DNA of 45,663 bases from the NCBI GenBank assembly GCA_027068435.1, contig JAMOTA010000012.1, forward strand, positions 1-45,663. Direction: 5' to 3'. This DNA is from Sulfurovum sp. Lineage in GTDB: Bacteria; Campylobacterota; Campylobacteria; Campylobacterales; Sulfurovaceae. Below, in pieces: positions 7,466-17,419 of this stretch (its first letter is position 1; each line of letters begins with the position of its first letter). The notes beneath the pieces are model-generated. The model was given only the letters and a program-made list of their open reading frames with translations. It was not told where the DNA came from and did no database searches. The position numbers and the translations under genes are program-made.

Positions 7466-8956
7466 TTAATATCCGCTTGCAGATATCATATAGTAAAGAT
7501 AAGAGATAAGTGGTTGAACATAGAAGATAGCTCCTACTGTTGCAACAGTTGCTAAACCAATCACTGCCATAAGCGGCTTAGAGAGGTTATAATAAATTGT
7601 ATCTACATCTTTTACAGGGTCTTTCAAGAACATATAAACAATAAGTTTTAAGTAGTAGTACGCTGCAATTGCTGAGTTTAGACCCATTACAATTGCTAAC
7701 CAAATATAACCAGAGTTTACGGCTGCTTGCATAACATAGATTTTACCCCAAAATATAGAGAATGGAGGTACACCTGCTAGTGAAAGCATAAATAGACCCA
7801 TAATCATTGCACCTATAGGCATGATATGAATAAACCCTGCAAATTTTTCATAAGGGTGATCATATCTTGCATTAAATCTTCTGTTTTTGTGACGAGAGAT
7901 CCATAACATTGCAAATGCACCAAGATTTGTAAACATAAAGAGTCCATAGTATAAGAATATACTCACAGTTCCTTCTGTAGTATCTAGTGCTAACGCTGCC
8001 ATAATAAAACCAGCATGAGAGATAGAAGAGTATGCAAGCATACGCTTAACATCTTCTTGTACTAATGCCATAAGGTTTGCAAGAGTCATTGTCAGTACTG
8101 CAAGTAGTAAAATCATTATTCTAACCCATTCAACACCTAAATCTATATACATACCAAAGATTCTAATAGCAACAACAAATGCTGCTACTTTAGGTACAAC
8201 TGACATATATCCTGCCAATGGAGCAGATGCACCTTCGTAAACATCTGGCGCCCATGTATGGAACGGAAATAGTGAAAGTTTAAAAGAGAATGTAACCAAC
8301 AGAAGTACTGATGAACCAAAGATAGCAATCATCAATCCAGGCTCATCTATACGTGTTGCTAGAACTTCTGCTACTTTATAAAGTTCAACTGAACCTGTAA
8401 GTGCATAAACAACTGCTGAACCCATAGCAAAGAATCCTGCTGATAAAGCACCCATAGTAAAGTACTTCACTGCTGCCTCATACGAGTTAGATCTGTTATG
8501 AAGAGCAATAAGTGTGTAAAGAGATAAAGATGCTGTCTCTAAACCAACAAAAATAAGAATAAGGTTATCACTTGCAACCATAAACTGGAATCCTGCAATC
8601 ATAAACAAGAAGAGTGCAAAAAATTCAGGATATGAATACTCATGAAATCTTTTAGAAGTTAATGCCAATGGAATAAAAATAATTGACCCAACAATAATCA
8701 TCAATTGAGATATAATAGAGATACCATCAATAAGCATAACATCAAAGAAACCACGTTCATTTACATTGAGTCCAAGAACTGCACCAAAGTCAACAACAAG
8801 CATTAGAATTGTCAACATTACATAAAGTGACTTATCTAATTTATTATTAATCAAATCAAGAACTAAAATAATTAGTCCCCCAGCAATAGCAATAAGCATT
8901 GGTGCGAGAGTAATAAGATTTAAACTCTCTAAACTTACGTTAATAGGTTCTAACAT
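7466..8956 (-). CDS. nuoN: NADH-quinone oxidoreductase subunit N
   Basis: A 496-residue polytopic membrane subunit of complex I, one of three antiporter-like proton-pumping subunits of the membrane arm. About fourteen hydrophobic helices are seen, with the family features of a central Lys/Glu-bearing proton path (for example LSLFPFHTWAPDVYEGA and DVKRMLAYSSISHAGF). It is the last gene of the operon and its start touches the nuoM stop at 8956 (TAATG). Length is typical. Confidence 0.95.
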   Translation of the reverse strand: MLEPINVSLESLNLITLAPMLIAIAGGLIILVLDLINNKLDKSLYVMLTILMLVVDFGAVLGLNVNERGFFDVMLIDGISIISQLMIIVGSIIFIPLALTSKRFHEYSYPEFFALFLFMIAGFQFMVASDNLILIFVGLETASLSLYTLIALHNRSNSYEAAVKYFTMGALSAGFFAMGSAVVYALTGSVELYKVAEVLATRIDEPGLMIAIFGSSVLLLVTFSFKLSLFPFHTWAPDVYEGASAPLAGYMSVVPKVAAFVVAIRIFGMYIDLGVEWVRIMILLLAVLTMTLANLMALVQEDVKRMLAYSSISHAGFIMAALALDTTEGTVSIFLYYGLFMFTNLGAFAMLWISRHKNRRFNARYDHPYEKFAGFIHIMPIGAMIMGLFMLSLAGVPPFSIFWGKIYVMQAAVNSGYIWLAIVMGLNSAIAAYYYLKLIVYMFLKDPVKDVDTIYYNLSKPLMAVIGLATVATVGAIFYVQPLISYLYYMISASGY

Positions 8957-10482
8957 TAGATACCCCCTTCAGTTGATTTAGCTACGATAATTACATCTTT
9001 AGCCTCTTGTGTGATAGCCTTCTCTTCCATAAACACTAACATTGCTTTTACAGAGTTATCGATAGGTTCTAAAATTGGTTTAGGATATACACCTAACCAT
9101 ACAACAATAAGAACTAAAGGTATGAGTGACCAAGTCTCTTTTCTATCAAGATCTTTTAATGTTTTATTTGCTTCATTTGTAATAGGACCAAAGAAAGTCT
9201 TTTTATATACAGCTAACATATAGATAGCACCAATGATAATAGACGTACCTGCTAAGATAGTCATAATTGGAGATATTTGATAAAAACCTAAAAGTACTAA
9301 AAACTCTCCAACAAAACCAATAGTTAAAGGTAAACCTACAGATGCCATAAGCATAATACCAAAGATTACAGCATATTTAGGCATGACAGTTGCTAAACCA
9401 CCAAACTCGCTCATAAGCTTAGTATGTCTTCTGTCATAGATAACACCTACGAGCATAAACAGTGCACCCGATACAATACCATGTGATAACATTTGGAATA
9501 CAGAACCACTGATACCTTCAGCATTCATTGCAAAGATACCTAACATAATAATACCCATATGAGAAACAGATGAGTATGCAATTACTTGCTTAATATCTTT
9601 TTGTGCATAGGCAACCATTGCGGTATAGATAATCATAATAATTGCTAAGATAGCAATAGGTGTAATCATCATTACTGATGCATCTGGGAACATTGGAAGT
9701 GAAAATCTTACAAATCCATAAGTACCCATTTTAAGAAGTACTGCTGCTAGTATTACTGAACCAATAGTTGGTGCTTGACCGTGTGCATAAGGTAACCATG
9801 TATGAAATGGAAACATTGGTACTTTAATCGCAAAACCAAAAAAGAATGCAGCAAATAACCAAAGCTGATACTCAACAGGTAATACCAATGCGTACCAATC
9901 AGTAATCGCAAAACTCCACACACCTGTAAGGTTGTGATATACGTATGCCATAAATAACATACCTACTAGCATGATAAGTGATCCTGCAAATGTATAGAGG
10001 AAAAACTTAATAGAAGCATAGACTCTTAGAGGTCCACCCCATGCACCAATGATATAAAGCATTGGTACTAAAGAGAGTTCCCAAAAGAGGTAAAAAATAA
10101 TTGCATCTAGGGCAACAAACACACCCATCATTGTCATCTCTAAGAAAAGCAATGTGATAATCATATTTTTTACATTTTTAGTAATACTCATACTCATCAT
10201 TCCAATAAGCGTCATAAGTGCCGCCATTACAATAATAAAGAGTGAAATACCATCAACACCTAAATAATAACTCACTCCAAAATCTGGAATTAGAGGTATC
10301 ATCTCTACATACTGCATACCTGCATTTGTAGCATCAAAACTAAACCATAACCATAAAGATAGAAAGAACTCTATTGCTGCTACAGTGATACCGTATGCTC
10401 TAGCACTCTCTTTATCGACAACAAATCCTAGCAATCCTGCGATTGCTGGGAAGAAAATTAATACACTTAAAATATTATCCAT
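8956..10482 (-). CDS. nuoM: NADH-quinone oxidoreductase subunit M
   Basis: A 508-residue proton-pumping subunit of complex I, homologous to Mrp-type antiporters. Key segments include FYLFWELSLVPMLYIIGAWGG, containing the conserved Glu, VPMFPFHTWLPYAHGQAPT, and DIKQVIAYSSVSHMG. Fourteen or so transmembrane helices are expected. It lies 11 bp downstream of nuoL and overlaps nuoN by one base. Confidence 0.96.
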   Translation of the reverse strand: MDNILSVLIFFPAIAGLLGFVVDKESARAYGITVAAIEFFLSLWLWFSFDATNAGMQYVEMIPLIPDFGVSYYLGVDGISLFIIVMAALMTLIGMMSMSITKNVKNMIITLLFLEMTMMGVFVALDAIIFYLFWELSLVPMLYIIGAWGGPLRVYASIKFFLYTFAGSLIMLVGMLFMAYVYHNLTGVWSFAITDWYALVLPVEYQLWLFAAFFFGFAIKVPMFPFHTWLPYAHGQAPTIGSVILAAVLLKMGTYGFVRFSLPMFPDASVMMITPIAILAIIMIIYTAMVAYAQKDIKQVIAYSSVSHMGIIMLGIFAMNAEGISGSVFQMLSHGIVSGALFMLVGVIYDRRHTKLMSEFGGLATVMPKYAVIFGIMLMASVGLPLTIGFVGEFLVLLGFYQISPIMTILAGTSIIIGAIYMLAVYKKTFFGPITNEANKTLKDLDRKETWSLIPLVLIVVWLGVYPKPILEPIDNSVKAMLVFMEEKAITQEAKDVIIVAKSTEGGI

Positions 10483-10493
10483 TTAACTACTCC

Positions 10494-12407
10494 TTAACCT
10501 AGCATCGCTGAGATAGCTGCTACAAGTAAAAGTGCTACTGAACCAACTGCCATCCAATTTAGATAGTGTGACAAGTTACCCGTTTGCATTTTTCTTGAAC
10601 TATCACCAGTTTTATATAGAAACTTAGCAATGCCATCTACCGATGCATCTACTATTTTCATATCTACTGTTGTCCATAATTTTTCAGAAATCATTGCATA
10701 TGGTTTCGTAAGAAACTCTTCGTAAAACTTAGGTACATAGTACTGATTTTTTAGAAGTTTATATATAAATGACTCTTCAACTTTTTCATCTCTTTTAAAT
10801 GCTTTTGCACCTGTTCTTGCATATTTGTAATACGCAAGTATAATACCAGAAAGAGCTACAACTACAACAAGTAGTCCTAATAACCATGCAATATGATGGG
10901 TATGATGACTCATCTCATACTCTGGAATTCCTTTATAAACAAATTCTTTAAAATCATCCATAAACCAACCTGCTGAAATAGCAAGTGCTGCAAGTGGTGA
11001 CATTGCTACCAATACAAATTTATACATTTCGTGAGGGTGGAAACCAAATGCTTTATAACGCTCTTCACCATGGAATGATAAAAATATTTGTCTAAAGCTA
11101 TAGAATGCTGTCATACCTGCTGTTAACACAAGCATAAACCATAAGAGATACGTACCTTCATTAAATGCTGTTTCTATGATTGCATCTTTTGAGTAGAACC
11201 CTGCGAAGATTGGTAAACCAGCAAGTGCAATAGAAGCAATACCCATATAAAGCCATGTACCTCTCATTACTTTCTTCAATCCACCCATTTTAAAGATATC
11301 AAGTTCATCATGCATAGCATGCATAACGTTACCACCACCTAAGAATAGAAGTGCTTTAAAGAATGCGTGAGCTGCAAGGTGGAAAAGTGCAATCCAGTAT
11401 GCACCAAGACCAGCAGCTGCAAACATATACCCTAGTTGTGAAAGTGTAGAGTATGCAATAATTCTTTTTAAATCACGTTCAACCAATGCCATTGACGCTG
11501 CGTAGAATGCAACAAATGTACCTAGTGAAGCGATAAAGAAACTTACCCCTGCTACCTCTTCCATGCCAAACAGTGGGTTAGCTCTAATTACCAAGAATAC
11601 CCCTGCTGTTACCATTGTTGCTGCGTGAATAAGTGCAGAAACTGGTGTAGGTCCTTCCATCGCATCTGTAAGCCATGTATGAAGTGGGAATTGAGCTGAT
11701 TTACCCATTGCACCAATAAAGAGTGCAATTGCAGCTGCATTTAGTACTGAACCACTTAAATTAGGCAGTTCAGCAAAAACTACATCATATTGAAGGCTTC
11801 CAACATTCCAATAAAGAATAAAGAGACCAACTAACATTCCAAGGTCAGCAATACGGTTAACAATAAACGCTTCATTTGCTGCCCATGATGGAGAGATAGA
11901 GGGATTCTCTTCTCTTGTTTTATCTGCTTTGTGATACCAAAAACCAATAAGTAACCAAGAACAGACCCCAACACCTTCCCACCCTATAAATAGACCAGCA
12001 AAATTATCTGACATTACCAATATCATCATTGAGAAAACAAATGCTGAAAGGTAAGAGAAAAATCTGTTAAAACTCTTATCATGATCCATATACCCTATAG
12101 AGTAGATATGAACTACAGTAGATACTAAAGTAACTACTGTCATCATGGTTACAGAGATTTGATCAACTAAAAAACCAAATGGTATTGTTAAATCACCTGC
12201 TGAAATCCACTCCATCATTGTTACATGAATAGGTGTACCTGTTGTGTAAATGGTAAATGCCAAAGTTACTGATGAAGCAAAAGAGACAAAAAGGAGCATA
12301 GAGGCTATGATCCCAACATATGTTTGTTTTGGACTCATACCAAAGAGTGCTGCAAACATTGAACTTACAAATGGAGCAAAAAGTGCTATATATACTAAAT
12401 TTTCCAT
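10494..12407 (-). CDS. nuoL: NADH-quinone oxidoreductase subunit L
   Basis: A 637-residue distal membrane subunit of complex I. The antiporter core is recognised by FIGWEGVGVCSWLLIGFWYH, QFPLHTWLTDAMEGPTPVSA and DLKRIIAYSTLSQLGYMF. The C-terminal part holds the long amphipathic lateral helix region followed by a final hydrophobic anchor (VGSVALLLVAAISAML). Length is within the normal range. It starts 2 bp after nuoK. Confidence 0.96.
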   Translation of the reverse strand: MENLVYIALFAPFVSSMFAALFGMSPKQTYVGIIASMLLFVSFASSVTLAFTIYTTGTPIHVTMMEWISAGDLTIPFGFLVDQISVTMMTVVTLVSTVVHIYSIGYMDHDKSFNRFFSYLSAFVFSMMILVMSDNFAGLFIGWEGVGVCSWLLIGFWYHKADKTREENPSISPSWAANEAFIVNRIADLGMLVGLFILYWNVGSLQYDVVFAELPNLSGSVLNAAAIALFIGAMGKSAQFPLHTWLTDAMEGPTPVSALIHAATMVTAGVFLVIRANPLFGMEEVAGVSFFIASLGTFVAFYAASMALVERDLKRIIAYSTLSQLGYMFAAAGLGAYWIALFHLAAHAFFKALLFLGGGNVMHAMHDELDIFKMGGLKKVMRGTWLYMGIASIALAGLPIFAGFYSKDAIIETAFNEGTYLLWFMLVLTAGMTAFYSFRQIFLSFHGEERYKAFGFHPHEMYKFVLVAMSPLAALAISAGWFMDDFKEFVYKGIPEYEMSHHTHHIAWLLGLLVVVVALSGIILAYYKYARTGAKAFKRDEKVEESFIYKLLKNQYYVPKFYEEFLTKPYAMISEKLWTTVDMKIVDASVDGIAKFLYKTGDSSRKMQTGNLSHYLNWMAVGSVALLLVAAISAMLG

Positions 12408-12409
12408 TA

Positions 12410-12712
12410 CTATCCTTTCATATTTGCTAGATCGTCAAGATCAAGACTACCATATTTTTTATACAATAAAATCAGAAGTCCAAGTCCTACTGCTACTTCA
12501 CTTGCTGCAATAGCAATAATAAAGAATGCAAACATTTGTCCTGTCAAATCATTATAATAGTGTGAAATAGCTGCAAATGCAATATTTACTGCATTAAGCA
12601 TAACCTCTGTTGCGAAGAAAAGCATTAAGAGATTTCTTCTTCTAAGTACCCCTACAAGACCTATTGAGAAAATAAGTGCTGATACGATAAGGTAATGAGA
12701 TAAACCTATCAT
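12410..12712 (-). CDS. nuoK: NADH-quinone oxidoreductase subunit K
   Basis: A 100-residue, three-helix membrane subunit of complex I (MrpC-like). The second helix LLMLFFATEVMLNAVNIAF carries the conserved Glu of the proton channel, and the third contains IIAIAASEVAVGLGLLI with the second conserved Glu. Its start overlaps the nuoJ stop by 4 bp (ATGA-type overlap, 12709-12712). Confidence 0.96.
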   Translation of the reverse strand: MIGLSHYLIVSALIFSIGLVGVLRRRNLLMLFFATEVMLNAVNIAFAAISHYYNDLTGQMFAFFIIAIAASEVAVGLGLLILLYKKYGSLDLDDLANMKG

Positions 12713-13272
12713 TTTTCATCCTTTTTTGTCATGATTTCATCATCTGCACTTGTATCTTCAGTGAGACTTAAATCCATTTTCTTACCTGCAAGAATAATAC
12801 CTGATATCATTGCTACAAGTAACATAAGTGCTGCTACTTCAAATGGAATAAGGTATTTAGTAAAAAGTACCATACCTACATCTTGTGCATTTCCTATGCC
12901 ATCATGCATAGGGTAAAGTGCAACTATTGCATCTGAATGAATAGGTGCTGCGAACATAAGTACCAATACAAACGCACTCAATCCACCAAGTATAAATACC
13001 AATGCTGGATTGGTATTTTTCTCTTTAATATCTCTTGTTGCATCAAAAAACATCATGGCAAAAGAGTATAGAGCCATAATAGCTCCTACATAAACAACCA
13101 ATTGAACTACTCCTAGGAAATCTGCACCTAAAATAAAGAAGAAACCTGAGATAAGTACCATACCTGCTGCAAGTGAAGTCATTGCATAAAGTACATTTTT
13201 ACTTAATACTGTAACAAGGAAAAGTCCTATAGTCAAAACCGAAAATAGATAAAAAGCTACTATTTCATACAT
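12709..13272 (-). CDS. nuoJ: NADH-quinone oxidoreductase subunit J
   Basis: A 187-residue, five-helix membrane subunit of complex I. Helix three contains the conserved QLVVYVGAIMALYSFAMMF region, which includes the flexible segment next to the E-channel. The C-terminal tail is charged (TSADDEIMTKKDEK). It lies 11 bp after nuoI and overlaps nuoK. Confidence 0.94.
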   Translation of the reverse strand: MYEIVAFYLFSVLTIGLFLVTVLSKNVLYAMTSLAAGMVLISGFFFILGADFLGVVQLVVYVGAIMALYSFAMMFFDATRDIKEKNTNPALVFILGGLSAFVLVLMFAAPIHSDAIVALYPMHDGIGNAQDVGMVLFTKYLIPFEVAALMLLVAMISGIILAGKKMDLSLTEDTSADDEIMTKKDEK

Positions 13273-13283
13273 ATCTACTCCTC

Positions 13284-13907
13284 CTAATACGCTAATGGCG
13301 TTTTTTTAATGTTAGCATCTGCATTTGGAGAAACTGCACCAAATCCATCATACTCTTGTTGTAAGTTAAGCTTATCTATAGGCGTTAACATATCTTCAAA
13401 AAGAGAGAAACTTGCTCTTTGTTCAGAGGCAGTCTCATATCTTTGTCCATGTACAATAGCAAGTTCTGGACAAACTTCTGCACAGTATCCACAGAAGATA
13501 CAACGACCAAAGTTGATAGTATATTCTGTTACTTCTTTACGTTGATTCTCATCATATCTTGTATCCATACTAATACAGTTAGAGATACAAATCTTTTCAC
13601 ATAATCCACACCCTATACATCTATAGTGACCACTCTCTAGTAATCTAAGCATATCGTGGATAGCTCTATATCTAGGAGATATAGGCATCTTTTCAAAAGG
13701 ATACTTAACGGTATGCATCTTATCAAGGAAAAGTGCATTTACCATCTCTCTAAGTGTAACCCATAAACCTACAAATAGTTCACCTTTAAAGGTTCTTTTT
13801 ACTACTTGTTTAAACTGATCCATACTAGTTGCAGGTTTTACACCTACATCTAGTTTAGTATAGTTTTGTGTTCCAACATTTCTGTTTTTAAATTGTTCTA
13901 AACCCAT
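13284..13907 (-). CDS. nuoI: NADH-quinone oxidoreductase subunit I, 2x[4Fe-4S]
   Basis: A 207-residue ferredoxin-like subunit that carries clusters N6a and N6b on the way to N2. The two CxxCxxCxxxC motifs are CIGCGLCEKIC (Cys97, 100, 103, 107) and CIFCGYCAEVCP (Cys136, 139, 142, 146). In the first motif the residue after the fourth Cys is Ile rather than the usual Pro, and an extra Cys (111) follows. An amphipathic N-terminal region (FKGELFVGLWVTLREMVNALF) would lie on the membrane. It sits between nuoH (9 bp gap) and nuoJ. Confidence 0.95.
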   Translation of the reverse strand: MGLEQFKNRNVGTQNYTKLDVGVKPATSMDQFKQVVKRTFKGELFVGLWVTLREMVNALFLDKMHTVKYPFEKMPISPRYRAIHDMLRLLESGHYRCIGCGLCEKICISNCISMDTRYDENQRKEVTEYTINFGRCIFCGYCAEVCPELAIVHGQRYETASEQRASFSLFEDMLTPIDKLNLQQEYDGFGAVSPNADANIKKTPLAY

Positions 13908-13916
13908 ATCTTCTCC

Positions 13917-14960
13917 TTACAGCAATATCACAATAGCAGTGATTAAAATATTGATCAATGCTATTGGCATTAAAACTTTCCAACATAACCACATTAACTG
14001 ATCTGGTCTAATGTGAGGCCAAGATGCTCTTACCCATAACATCAAGAAGAAGAAGAATGCAACTTTCAAGATGATAAAGAGCCAACCGATTCCCTCTACA
14101 CTGTATCCACCTAAGAATACTACTGCAGCGATGATAGAGACTGTAATCATATTGGCATACTCACCAATAAAGAACATACCCCATCTCATTCCTGAGTACT
14201 CAGTTGCATAACCAGAAACTACTTCTGCTTCATGTTCAAGTAAGTCAAATGGTGTTCTATTTGTCTCTGCAAACCCTGCAATAAGGAAAAGAACAAATGC
14301 TACTGGCTGTTGCCAGATAAGCCATGAACCTATACCACCTTGTTGATAGTCATTAAAATCAACAAAAGAGAGTGAACCAACAAGCATAATAGGTGCTAAA
14401 ATAGAAAGCCCTGTTACTACTTCATAACTTAAAAACTGTACTGCTGTTCTAGCTGCTCCAATGATACCCCATTTGTTTGCTTGAGACATACCAGCTAAAA
14501 GAGGACCATATAGTCCAGCTGCCATCATACCAAGTACAAATAAGATACCAATATTTAAGTCTGCTGCAATAGAAGGAACAAATGTACCTCCTAATAACGG
14601 TATAAACTCAGGTATTGTAAAGTCTGGAAAGACAGGAACTGCTGATAGGGCAATAAATGCTGTTGCAGCTGTAATAATCGGTGCAATCATAAAAATGAAT
14701 CTATTTGCATTTTGAGGTACAATATCTTCTTTTGTAAAGAGTTTAATACCATCTGCTGCTAGTTGTAGCAATCCAAAAGGTCCAACATGCATTGGTCCTA
14801 ATCTTCTTTGCATAAAAGCTAGCACTTTTCTTTCAATAAAAGTACCAAACCCTGCTATTGCAGAGATAACTGCCAAAATAATGACAGCTTTTATAAGTAC
14901 GCCTAGCCATGTGACATGTGGTAATGTTTCCATTGCATGTCCTGCGAGTGTTGTTTCCAT
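13917..14960 (-). CDS. nuoH: NADH-quinone oxidoreductase subunit H
   Basis: A 347-residue membrane subunit that forms much of the quinone site at the join between the arms of complex I. Typical segments are RKVLAFMQRRLGPMHVGPFGLLQLAADGIKLF and ETNRTPFDLLEHEAEVVSGYATEYSGMRW, rich in conserved acidic residues. Its ATG (14958-14960) follows the NuoG-1 stop in the arrangement TAATATG. A second in-frame ATG nine codons later is a possible alternative start. Confidence 0.95.
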   Translation of the reverse strand: METTLAGHAMETLPHVTWLGVLIKAVIILAVISAIAGFGTFIERKVLAFMQRRLGPMHVGPFGLLQLAADGIKLFTKEDIVPQNANRFIFMIAPIITAATAFIALSAVPVFPDFTIPEFIPLLGGTFVPSIAADLNIGILFVLGMMAAGLYGPLLAGMSQANKWGIIGAARTAVQFLSYEVVTGLSILAPIMLVGSLSFVDFNDYQQGGIGSWLIWQQPVAFVLFLIAGFAETNRTPFDLLEHEAEVVSGYATEYSGMRWGMFFIGEYANMITVSIIAAVVFLGGYSVEGIGWLFIILKVAFFFFLMLWVRASWPHIRPDQLMWLCWKVLMPIALINILITAIVILL

Positions 14961-14961
14961 A

Positions 14962-17418
14962 TTACACCTTTCTCATTGTTACATTTTTGTATCTTGACTC
15001 ACCAAAAAGAGCATACACATCTTGCGAACTTTTAAAGTCTGAAAGTGCAACAATATCACCTTCCATACGCTCATCTTCAATAACATCTACGACAATGCTT
15101 CTGTTATCAAAAGTGATTTCTACTTTTGCACCCAACGCTTCAGCTCTTGCTTTACTTGCATAAAGACCAAAGGCTTCAAAAATTTCATGTGCTTTATCAC
15201 TAAAGTCATTGAACTGTCTTTGTGGATTACATCTGTAAACAATCTCACCATCAAGAACCATAGACTCATCTACCTTCTCAACAGCAATCTCTTCTGCATC
15301 TGTTTTCACTGTCTCTAAAGTATAGCCTCTATTTTCAGTACCATCATTTAGGTATCCATTTGGTAAGCTATCAAACTCAACGGCTTTAAACCCTTTAGTA
15401 ACTGGAAGTTTAACTGTCCAATCGATAGTCTCTCGAGGAGCATCTATAAGCACTTTCATAATGTCATTTAGTTCATAACCATGGTACTCAAGAGCTGCAT
15501 TTGTTGGTGTAACTCTTTTATGCATATTAGTCAATGTACCCTCTTGTTGGTTCATTGATGGCATATCTAGGTCACCACGACCAAGTGCAGAAAGGGTAAA
15601 GTCACCATTTTCATTGTACCCTACTGTAGAACCTGTAGCTTCATCATCTAGTTCACAAATAAGTGCTACACCTAAAGAGTTTGTCTTAGGTGGAATCATC
15701 GCTACAGATACAGAAGATGCTGTTTCTATTAAAGCAATAAGTCTTGCTATATTTTCAGCTTTAGCATGGAAATAAAGATCCTCACCAACGACAAGAGAGA
15801 AACTCTCTTTCTTTTTCATCATTTTTTCAAATGTCGTTGCAAAAGTATCACTACTTTTACCAAGAAGTTCTACTAAACCATTTGATTCAACAGTTACCTC
15901 TTTCTCTTCCATAACAGGTACTTTTTTTGTAACCTCTTTACTCTCACCTGTCTCTTTATCTACTACTGTTTCGGTAACACTTTTCATTACTTTTTCTTTA
16001 ACAGTTTTTGTAGAGGTAGATTTAAAACTTGCAAGATACTCTTTTACATCAGAAGGTAATTTACTCTCATCTGCAAACAAGTCTAAAATCAAATAGAGTG
16101 CTGCTTCTTCTAATCCTACTTTATGTGTGAAAACTTCTACATTTTTACCAAATGTTGGTACAAGGTTATCTCCAACTGGGTGGAAATAAAGTCCTGCACC
16201 TTTATTCATCTTTTGAACATTGTTAAAAGCATAACGTGCATTAGGGTTATCATTTCTCAATGAGCTACCTACTGACATTACAAAATCTGTTGCCATCACA
16301 TCTTTGAAGTCAAGACTATAAAGGGATTGCCCTGAAGCTACTGAGTACGCATTTAGGAACTTTTGGAACACTCTAGCATCTGGATTTACTAGTTTTACCC
16401 CTGTTTTCTCTTTCAATGTTTGAAGCATCATCGCCTCTTCATTGGTAATAACAGAGTTAAATCTAATCGTTCCAGCATTTTTCACAGCTTCTACTGCTTT
16501 ACTAAATGCTTTCTCATCTTTCTCTTTTACACGATTTTCAAAATCATATCCAAAACGTCCTGCACCACATAATGAAACATAGTTCCACTCATTAGTTACA
16601 CGGAATATTTTTTCAGTTCTATCTTCAATAGAAGCTGGTTTTGTTTCGTAATAAATCTGACAACCGCTACTACAGTGGGCACAAGTTGCTGGCGTACGTT
16701 TAAGATCCCAAGCATTTGAAGTATATACAAAATCTCTACTTGACAATGCTCCAACAGGACAAACAGCCACACACTCACCACAATCTGAACAGTTTGTAAA
16801 CTCTGTACCATTACTTGGAGCAATAACAGACTTTTGCAATTTATTCCACATAGCATACGCATCTTTAGGCATCGTAGATTTTAAGCCTTTATCGAGAGCT
16901 TCTCCACCTCTTTTGACTGTAGTAATTGCTGCGTCACCTATCATATCTTTACATGCTGTTGTACAACGTTCACACACAATACAAAGCCCTGCATCATAAT
17001 GTAACACTGAAGACCAGTTTGTTGTCTCTCTTTTTGTATCTTGTATCGTATAAGATTGAGAATCTACCCCTAGTTCTAGTGTGTAGTTTTGAAGTTCACA
17101 CTCACCACTCTTGTCACAAACACCACATTGAAGTGGATGATTTACATCATATACTTCCATGATAGCACGGCGTTCTTCAAGAATATTTGGAGTATTAACA
17201 GTGACTTCCATCCCATCTTTAACTTTTGCATTACAAGCATACACCTGTTTTCCATCTGCTTCTACGAGACAAATACGACACGCCAATGTTGGCGAACATC
17301 TTGTTAAGTAGCATATTGCAGGAATAAAAACATCATTGGCACGTGCAGCATTTAGAATAAATTCACCCTCTTTTACTGCATACTCTTTGCCATCAATTTT
17401 AATATTGACTTTACCCAT
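14962..17418 (-). CDS. nuoG: NuoG paralogue 1, with an extra [4Fe-4S] site
   Basis: An 818-residue complex I peripheral-arm subunit. It has an N-terminal [2Fe-2S] domain (N1b: Cys36, 47, 50, 62), the N5 site (His94, Cys98, 101, 107), then two full CxxCxxCxxxC motifs: CIVCERCTTAC (146-156) and CSDCGECVAVC (210-220). A molybdopterin-oxidoreductase-like domain follows, with the N7 cysteines (246, 249, 253, 284). Standard NuoG has only four cysteines for N4 in the ferredoxin-like part; eight here resembles iron hydrogenases and some formate dehydrogenases. Residues about 500-530 are an unusual charged insert rich in Lys, Glu and Val. The ATG at 17418 is chosen over one seven codons upstream because AGGAC lies 6-7 nt before it and it gives a TAATATG junction with the upstream gene. 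Confidence 0.92.
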   Translation of the reverse strand: MGKVNIKIDGKEYAVKEGEFILNAARANDVFIPAICYLTRCSPTLACRICLVEADGKQVYACNAKVKDGMEVTVNTPNILEERRAIMEVYDVNHPLQCGVCDKSGECELQNYTLELGVDSQSYTIQDTKRETTNWSSVLHYDAGLCIVCERCTTACKDMIGDAAITTVKRGGEALDKGLKSTMPKDAYAMWNKLQKSVIAPSNGTEFTNCSDCGECVAVCPVGALSSRDFVYTSNAWDLKRTPATCAHCSSGCQIYYETKPASIEDRTEKIFRVTNEWNYVSLCGAGRFGYDFENRVKEKDEKAFSKAVEAVKNAGTIRFNSVITNEEAMMLQTLKEKTGVKLVNPDARVFQKFLNAYSVASGQSLYSLDFKDVMATDFVMSVGSSLRNDNPNARYAFNNVQKMNKGAGLYFHPVGDNLVPTFGKNVEVFTHKVGLEEAALYLILDLFADESKLPSDVKEYLASFKSTSTKTVKEKVMKSVTETVVDKETGESKEVTKKVPVMEEKEVTVESNGLVELLGKSSDTFATTFEKMMKKKESFSLVVGEDLYFHAKAENIARLIALIETASSVSVAMIPPKTNSLGVALICELDDEATGSTVGYNENGDFTLSALGRGDLDMPSMNQQEGTLTNMHKRVTPTNAALEYHGYELNDIMKVLIDAPRETIDWTVKLPVTKGFKAVEFDSLPNGYLNDGTENRGYTLETVKTDAEEIAVEKVDESMVLDGEIVYRCNPQRQFNDFSDKAHEIFEAFGLYASKARAEALGAKVEITFDNRSIVVDVIEDERMEGDIVALSDFKSSQDVYALFGESRYKNVTMRKV

Positions 17419-17419
17419 A